Source: Ectobacillus ponti
Lineage (GTDB): Bacteria > Bacillota > Bacilli > Bacillales > Bacillaceae_G
Reading direction: 5' to 3'
DNA length: 64,000 bases
Assembly: GCF_024294785.1 (NCBI RefSeq)
Contig: NZ_JANCLT010000003.1
Span: 205,135-269,134 of the forward strand
Made by a program: the position numbers and the translations under genes. The notes under the pieces are model-generated. The model saw nothing but the letters and a program-made list of their open reading frames with translations. It did not search any database and was not told the origin of the DNA. Shown here in pieces: positions 60,574 through 64,000 of the stretch (positions are counted from its first letter, which is position 1; every line of letters starts with the position of its first letter).

Positions 60574-61117
60574 GGGACTGCTTGTGCTTATGCTGTTGCT
60601 GCTTGCGGGCTGCGGCCGGGAAGCGGAAGCGCCTGTAAGCGGTTCCGGACCGTCTGTATATGGCATCCAGGCTGTGAACGCCAAAGGAAAGCAAATGGAT
60701 TTGGCCCAATACAAAGGGAAAGTCATGCTGGTGGTGAACGTGGCGTCCGAGTGCGGCTATACGCCGCAGTACGAGGGGCTCCAGCAGCTGTACGGCACGT
60801 ACAAAGAGAAGGGCTTGGAAATTCTGGCGTTTCCTTCGAATGATTTTGCCCAGGAGAAGGGGAGCATTGAAGAAATCAAACAATTTTGTACCCTGAACTA
60901 CGGCGTGACCTTTGACTTATTTGACAAAATACATGTCAAGGGCGAAGGAGTGCATCCGCTGTATCGGCTGCTGACGGAGAACGCCAGCCCGGCCGGCGAG
61001 GTGGAATGGAACTTTGAAAAGTTTTTGCTCGACCGGGAAGGAAAGGTGGTTGCCCGCTATAAGAGCAGTGTGGAGCCTGCGGAATTAAAGGCGGACATTG
61101 AAAAGCTATTGAAATGA
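60560..61117 (+). CDS. Lipoprotein glutathione peroxidase-like thiol peroxidase
   Basis: A 185-residue protein. Residues 1-18 are a lipoprotein signal ending LLLLAGC, so it should be anchored outside on the membrane. The peroxidase domain has VMLVVNVASECGYTPQYEGLQQLY with the peroxidatic Cys in ASECGY, LAFPSNDFAQEKGS (Gln of the tetrad) and EVEWNFEKFLLDREGKVVARY (Trp-Asn). The standard Cys replaces selenocysteine. Housekeeping copies (BsaA-type) are cytosolic; an exported one is less common. It starts within the end of the SDR gene, so it is probably translated by coupling; the ribosome site is weak. Confidence 0.85.
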   Translation: MRLYRGLLVLMLLLLAGCGREAEAPVSGSGPSVYGIQAVNAKGKQMDLAQYKGKVMLVVNVASECGYTPQYEGLQQLYGTYKEKGLEILAFPSNDFAQEKGSIEEIKQFCTLNYGVTFDLFDKIHVKGEGVHPLYRLLTENASPAGEVEWNFEKFLLDREGKVVARYKSSVEPAELKADIEKLLK

Positions 61118-61197
61118 CAATTCTTTCCCAGGTGTTGACGCCCTTGCTTTTCTGGTGCACGATAGAAGATGGCCCCACTAGAAAGGCAGGGAGACGT

Positions 61198-61485
61198 ATG
61201 GCAGTACAAAATGTAATGGAAATTATCGTAGAGCAGGTATTGAAGGAATTCAGCCGCTCCCACAAGCTGCATTGCGAGTGTGAGGAGTGCCGGGAGGATA
61301 TTCTGGCGCTGGCCTTGAACCACCTTCCGTCGAAATATGCTTCCACTCATGAAGGAGAAGCGATTGTCAAGGCGTTGTACACAGATATTTCGCTGCGGCA
61401 GACGGTCATCAAGGAAGTGATGTTTGCTGCGGTGAAGGTGGAGCAGCATCCAAAGTGCGGGAAAGCGGCAGCCGTAACAGGCTGA
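61198..61485 (+). CDS. ComFB-family protein
   Basis: A 95-residue protein. VMEIIVEQVLKEF, HKLHCECEECREDILALALNHLPSKYASTHEGEAIVKALY match the late-competence ComFB family, whose CxxC...C residues bind zinc. B. subtilis ComFB lies in the comF operon; this is a stand-alone paralog. ComFB-type proteins in some bacteria bind c-di-GMP; with two diguanylate cyclases in the window that is worth noting, but no link is shown. ATG 61198 follows AGGGAG. Confidence 0.85.
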   Translation: MAVQNVMEIIVEQVLKEFSRSHKLHCECEECREDILALALNHLPSKYASTHEGEAIVKALYTDISLRQTVIKEVMFAAVKVEQHPKCGKAAAVTG

Positions 61486-61502
61486 TGGTGTATACAGGAT
61501 GA

Positions 61503-61533
61503 AACCGAGCCGGAGCACGGCTTGGTTTTTTGT
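61503..61533 (+). terminator. Terminator after the ComFB gene
   Basis: aaccgagccg (61503-61512) and cggcttggtt (61518-61527) before six T. Confidence 0.92.
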
Positions 61534-61554
61534 GTGAAAATGGGAATTTCATGG

Positions 61555-61579
61555 TATAATAAACCTCCTACAAAGGAGG
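61555..61579 (+). promoter_or_regulatory. Promoter -10 and ribosome-site hairpin of the GNAT gene
   Basis: TATAAT (61555-61560) is followed by cctcc (61564-61568) that can pair with the ribosome site ggagg (61575-61579), loop 6 bases. If the transcript starts near 61567 only part of this hairpin is in the RNA, so control of translation is uncertain. Confidence 0.4.
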
Positions 61580-61588
61580 GGGTTGTAC

Positions 61589-62140
61589 ATGTTTTCGTTT
61601 CGGGTGGATGAGGAAATTTCATTGGAGCTGCTCCAGCAGCAGCACAAGGAGGAGCTGTACGGGCTGATTGATGCCAACCGGGCGCATTTGCGGAAATGGC
61701 TGCTGTGGGTTGACAAAAGGCAATCGGCAGAGGACTTGGCGCCTGTCATTCCGATCTGGATCCGCAATTATGCGGACAACAATGGATTTGAGGCGGGTAT
61801 CCGATACAAGGGAAAGCTGGTCGGCATGATCGGGCTCCACTACATAGATTGGAAAAACAGCTCAACAAGCATCGGCTACTTTTTGGCGGAAGCCGCGCAG
61901 GGCCGGGGCATCGTGACGCGCTCTGTTTCAGCTTTGCTCGACTATCTGTTCGGCACATTGGAGCTGAACCGGGCGGAGATCCAGTGTGCAGCCTGCAATA
62001 CGAAAAGCATGGCGGTTCCGGAGTGGCTTGGATTTGTGAAGGAGGGCGTCAAGCGGGATGGGCAGTGGCTTTACGACCATTATGAAGACATTGTCACCTA
62101 TAGTATCCTGGCGAAGGAATGGAAGAAGGGCACTCGCTGA
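61589..62140 (+). CDS. RimJ/RimL-type GNAT acetyltransferase
   Basis: A 183-residue GNAT. LIDANRAHLRKWLLWVDKRQS is the N-terminal signature of YdaF/RimL-like proteins, and the acetyl-CoA loop is AAQGRGIVTRSVSALLDYLF. EIQCAACNTKSMAVPEWLGFVKEGVKRDGQW is close to the family's IRCATENxxSxxVxERLGF. ATG 61589 follows AAAGGAGGGG. Substrate unknown; B. subtilis YdaF is the nearest well-known relative by pattern. Confidence 0.88.
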   Translation: MFSFRVDEEISLELLQQQHKEELYGLIDANRAHLRKWLLWVDKRQSAEDLAPVIPIWIRNYADNNGFEAGIRYKGKLVGMIGLHYIDWKNSSTSIGYFLAEAAQGRGIVTRSVSALLDYLFGTLELNRAEIQCAACNTKSMAVPEWLGFVKEGVKRDGQWLYDHYEDIVTYSILAKEWKKGTR

Positions 62141-62150
62141 TCTGCAAAGC

Positions 62151-62183
62151 AGGAGGATACTTTACATGCAGTATCCTCCTTTG
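62151..62183. terminator. Bidirectional terminator
   Basis: aggaggatac (62151-62160) and gtatcctcct (62171-62180), a perfect 10-bp stem between converging genes. Confidence 0.88.
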
Positions 62184-62197
62184 TGTGCGCAACAGCT

Positions 62198-62626
62198 TTA
62201 CTTTTCAGCTGTCTCGAGCCGGTATGTGCCTGCTTTGTCAAGGCCGCACAAGGAAGCGCCTTTGTCTGTATACGCCATATAGCAGTTGGCGACAGGCTCA
62301 GCACCTGCCTGCTCATAAATCAGCAGATGCACAGAATCAAAGCCCTTGCCGGTGTAGGCTTCCTGTATGCTCTCAGCAAGAAGGCGCAGCTGGTCATTGC
62401 TTGTTTGTGAGGTTTGGATATGAATGGTCCGCTGCTCCATGTTGGAAGTGCCGCTGTCCTGAAGCACGGTATAGGAAGGCCCTTGCTTTTGCGGTGCTGT
62501 TTTCTTGGTTTCCTGTGCTGGAGCCGGTTCGGTTGGATCAGATTTTGTGGAGTGCTGCGGCTTTTCTTGGCTGCAGGCTGCTGTCAGAAGCAGGCCAAGC
62601 AGGATGGCCGTTCGCAGGATTCGCAT
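62198..62626 (-). CDS. Small lipoprotein of unknown function
   Basis: A 142-residue protein with a lipoprotein signal (ILLGLLLTAACS; Cys about residue 18), a Pro/Lys/Thr-rich linker (19-50), and a compact C-terminal domain of mixed alpha and beta type (TIHIQTSQTSNDQLRLLAESIQ, then VHLLIYEQAG). AAAGGGGC precedes the ATG. The domain is not one I recognise. Confidence 0.75.
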   Translation of the reverse strand: MRILRTAILLGLLLTAACSQEKPQHSTKSDPTEPAPAQETKKTAPQKQGPSYTVLQDSGTSNMEQRTIHIQTSQTSNDQLRLLAESIQEAYTGKGFDSVHLLIYEQAGAEPVANCYMAYTDKGASLCGLDKAGTYRLETAEK

Positions 62627-62730
62627 TGGATTTGCCCCTTTCGTAATTTCATGTAATGAAAGTATCCAACAAAAATAGTGGTGTTATGCAAAATGTATGT
62701 GCGGACAGGCTCTTTTGGTGACAGCCGTAC

Positions 62731-62758
62731 AAAATGGGTCTATCTGTCCGATAGACCC
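62731..62758 (-). terminator. Terminator of the CheX-like gene
   Basis: gggtctatc (62736-62744) and gatagaccc (62750-62758) with attttg on the minus strand. Confidence 0.85.
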
Positions 62759-62765
62759 CGTTTTC

Positions 62766-63233
62766 TTACAGCTGCTCCTCCTGCAGGGCGACGTGAATTT
62801 CCACCCGCCCCATGGCTGTTTCAAGCGGTACCGTCGTGAAGACATTCGTGGAACGAAATCTGGAGTGCCCCTCATTGATGACCGGAGGGGTTACATCGAC
62901 AACTACGCCTTCCTTGGAAATTTCGGTGGCCGAGGTGCCGGCGACCCAGTTGCCGAATTCCTGGATGGCGCTCCAGCCGAGGTCATCAATCTCTGCAACC
63001 TCCATGCCTCCCATCATGGTGCCGATAATTTGCTTGGCGGTGTCATCCTGAAAGGAGCAAATAATTTGTCCCTTCAGGGCGCCGTGCACTCCGAGAATGA
63101 CAGAGATCGGCATGGCCGGCACCTGTGTCTCGCCGTCATGGATCTCCAGCACCTGAACGTCCGGCAAGCCGAAGTGGCCGGTAAAAATGTTCTCCGCCGC
63201 CCGGCAAACGGCATCTACATATCGTCTTTCCAT
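62766..63233 (-). CDS. CheX-like phosphatase-domain protein
   Basis: A 155-residue protein of the CheC/CheX/FliY superfamily. VDAVCRAAENIFTGHFG, ILGVHGALKGQIICSFQDDTAKQII, MMGGMEVAEIDDLGWSAIQEFGNWVAG with the catalytic ExxN (E-F-G-N) are CheX hallmarks; CheX dephosphorylates CheY. The ExxN helix is single, as in CheX, not doubled as in CheC. ATG 63233 follows GAGGAGG; the longer frame is not needed. No chemotaxis genes are near, so it may act on another response regulator. Confidence 0.87.
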   Translation of the reverse strand: MERRYVDAVCRAAENIFTGHFGLPDVQVLEIHDGETQVPAMPISVILGVHGALKGQIICSFQDDTAKQIIGTMMGGMEVAEIDDLGWSAIQEFGNWVAGTSATEISKEGVVVDVTPPVINEGHSRFRSTNVFTTVPLETAMGRVEIHVALQEEQL

Positions 63234-63424
63234 TGTGATACCTCCTCGTGGAAGCTTCTTCTCGTTATTGTGTGCAAAGTTGCGGGATTGCAACCGTCTG
63301 CAGTCCGGTTTTCCGGCGGTGAGCCGGGCGAGTCCCCTTCGCTTTTCTTCTGGAAGTTTTCAGGGGGGAGGAGTACAATGTAAATTGCATGAAAATTTCA
63401 ACCATACAAAGAGGGGGGAGCGGG

Positions 63425-64000
63425 ATGCAGGCAGCTGCGAAGACAAAGGTGCTGGATGCACCGACGATGTACCGTATTTTGTTTGCCATCAGCCTGGGGC
63501 ATTTCTTGAATGATTCCATGCAGGCTGTTGTGCCGGCAGTATTTCCGATTTTGGAGCGGTCCATGAGCCTGTCGTACACCCAGGTGGGCTGGATTGCTTT
63601 TGCCTTAAATATGACATCCTCGATTATGCAGCCGGTGTTCGGCTTCTACACAGACAAAAAGCCCGCGCCGTTCTTGCTGCCGCTCGGTATGTTTTCGAGC
63701 CTGCTTGGGATGCTCGGCCTGGCATTTGCGCCGAACTTTTACGTGGTGATTCTGTCCGTTCTGTTCATCGGCCTCGGTTCAGCGGTTTTCCATCCGGAGG
63801 GCGCACGCGTTGCCTATATGGCAGCCGGGACCAAGCGCGGTTTGGCGCAGGCCATCTATCAGGTGGGCGGCAATACAGGAAACGCCATGGCGCCGCTGTT
63901 TACCGTCCTGATTTTTGTTCCGCTCGGGCAGATTGGGGCGACATGGTTCACCGGCCTTGCAGTCATTGGGGTGATCCTGCTGTCATACGTTTCGGGATGG
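63425..64000 (+). CDS. Fosmidomycin-resistance (Fsr)-type MFS transporter, truncated by the window edge
   Basis: The first 192 codons of an MFS exporter. LGHFLNDSMQAVVPAVFPILER opens it, followed by LSYTQVGWIAFALNMTSSIMQPVFGFYTDKKPAPFLLPLGM, GLGSAVFHPEGARVAYMAAG and GLAQAIYQVGGNTGNAMAPL, all typical of the Fsr family. ATG 63425 follows GGGGGGAG. The stop lies beyond base 64000, so full length is unknown. The 191-bp gap to the CheX-like gene holds no gene. Confidence 0.9.
   Translation, partial: MQAAAKTKVLDAPTMYRILFAISLGHFLNDSMQAVVPAVFPILERSMSLSYTQVGWIAFALNMTSSIMQPVFGFYTDKKPAPFLLPLGMFSSLLGMLGLAFAPNFYVVILSVLFIGLGSAVFHPEGARVAYMAAGTKRGLAQAIYQVGGNTGNAMAPLFTVLIFVPLGQIGATWFTGLAVIGVILLSYVSGW

Overview
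The window looks like a chromosomal segment of an endospore-forming Bacillaceae species. Gene order (yjbK, yjbL, relQ, nadK, yjbO, prpE, fabI, cotO, cotZ/exsY-like, yjcA, yjcD, yjcF, yjcG, yjcH) follows the yjb-yjc region known from Bacillus subtilis. Other features recall the Bacillus cereus lineage: a collagen-like exosporium-type protein, a trp operon that carries its own trpG behind two tandem tryptophan T-boxes, and tandem YrzI-type micro-genes. Codons are fairly GC-rich for a Bacillus, so a relative such as Ectobacillus is possible; that is inference only. No rRNA, tRNA, CRISPR array, prophage or transposase was seen.

Layout. 1-200: tandem intergenic repeat. 283-4355: yjbK divergent from yjbL-relQ-nadK-yjbO and a membrane protein. 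4397-8765: NERD protein with a 21-bp minisatellite at its stop codon, an SDR, an unknown protein, prpE and a RodA/FtsW-type gene. 8983-12211: MFS efflux pump with a PadR regulator, a possible small RNA, and fabI with a FapR-like operator. 12318-34210: a large glycan locus. 34271-36007: spore coat genes. 36403-40500: yjcD and yjcF-G-H. 40629-44264: EamA transporter, a lone BIG2-domain protein, a SAM-riboswitch-controlled methyltransferase, and a GGDEF protein. 44395-51374: trp operon. 51572-56666: NAGPA-domain protein, lactate-permease family protein, and a PAS/GGDEF protein. 56715-57704: micro-gene cluster. 57752-64000: Mrr-like nuclease, transporters, SDR, lipoprotein glutathione peroxidase, ComFB, GNAT, lipoprotein, CheX-like protein and a truncated Fsr-type MFS gene.

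The glycan locus is the most striking part. It has a minus-strand arm (GT4, PAPS-type sulfotransferase, TauE/SafE permease). A plus-strand operon has a UDP-GlcNAc C2-epimerase, a 4,6-dehydratase, an RmlD-like reductase and two glycosyltransferases, consistent with a UDP-L-QuiNAc or UDP-L-FucNAc type sugar. Next come a collagen-like protein and a GT2-TPR glycosyltransferase on the minus strand. A nine-gene plus-strand operon follows (galU, ugd, GT2, GT61, a CDP-paratose-2-epimerase-like SDR, GT61, GT2, GT2, galE), then a UDP-xylose synthase. It runs directly into cotO and a CotZ/ExsY-like cysteine-rich protein. I infer a spore-surface (exosporium or crust) glycan that may be sulfated.

RNA-level control is prominent: a SAM-I riboswitch over a lone methyltransferase, tandem TGG-specifier T-boxes over trpEGDCFBA, and a promoter, 25-codon leader ORF and tandem terminators ahead of four YrzI-like micro-genes. 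All calls come from reading the sequence and translations; no database search was run.
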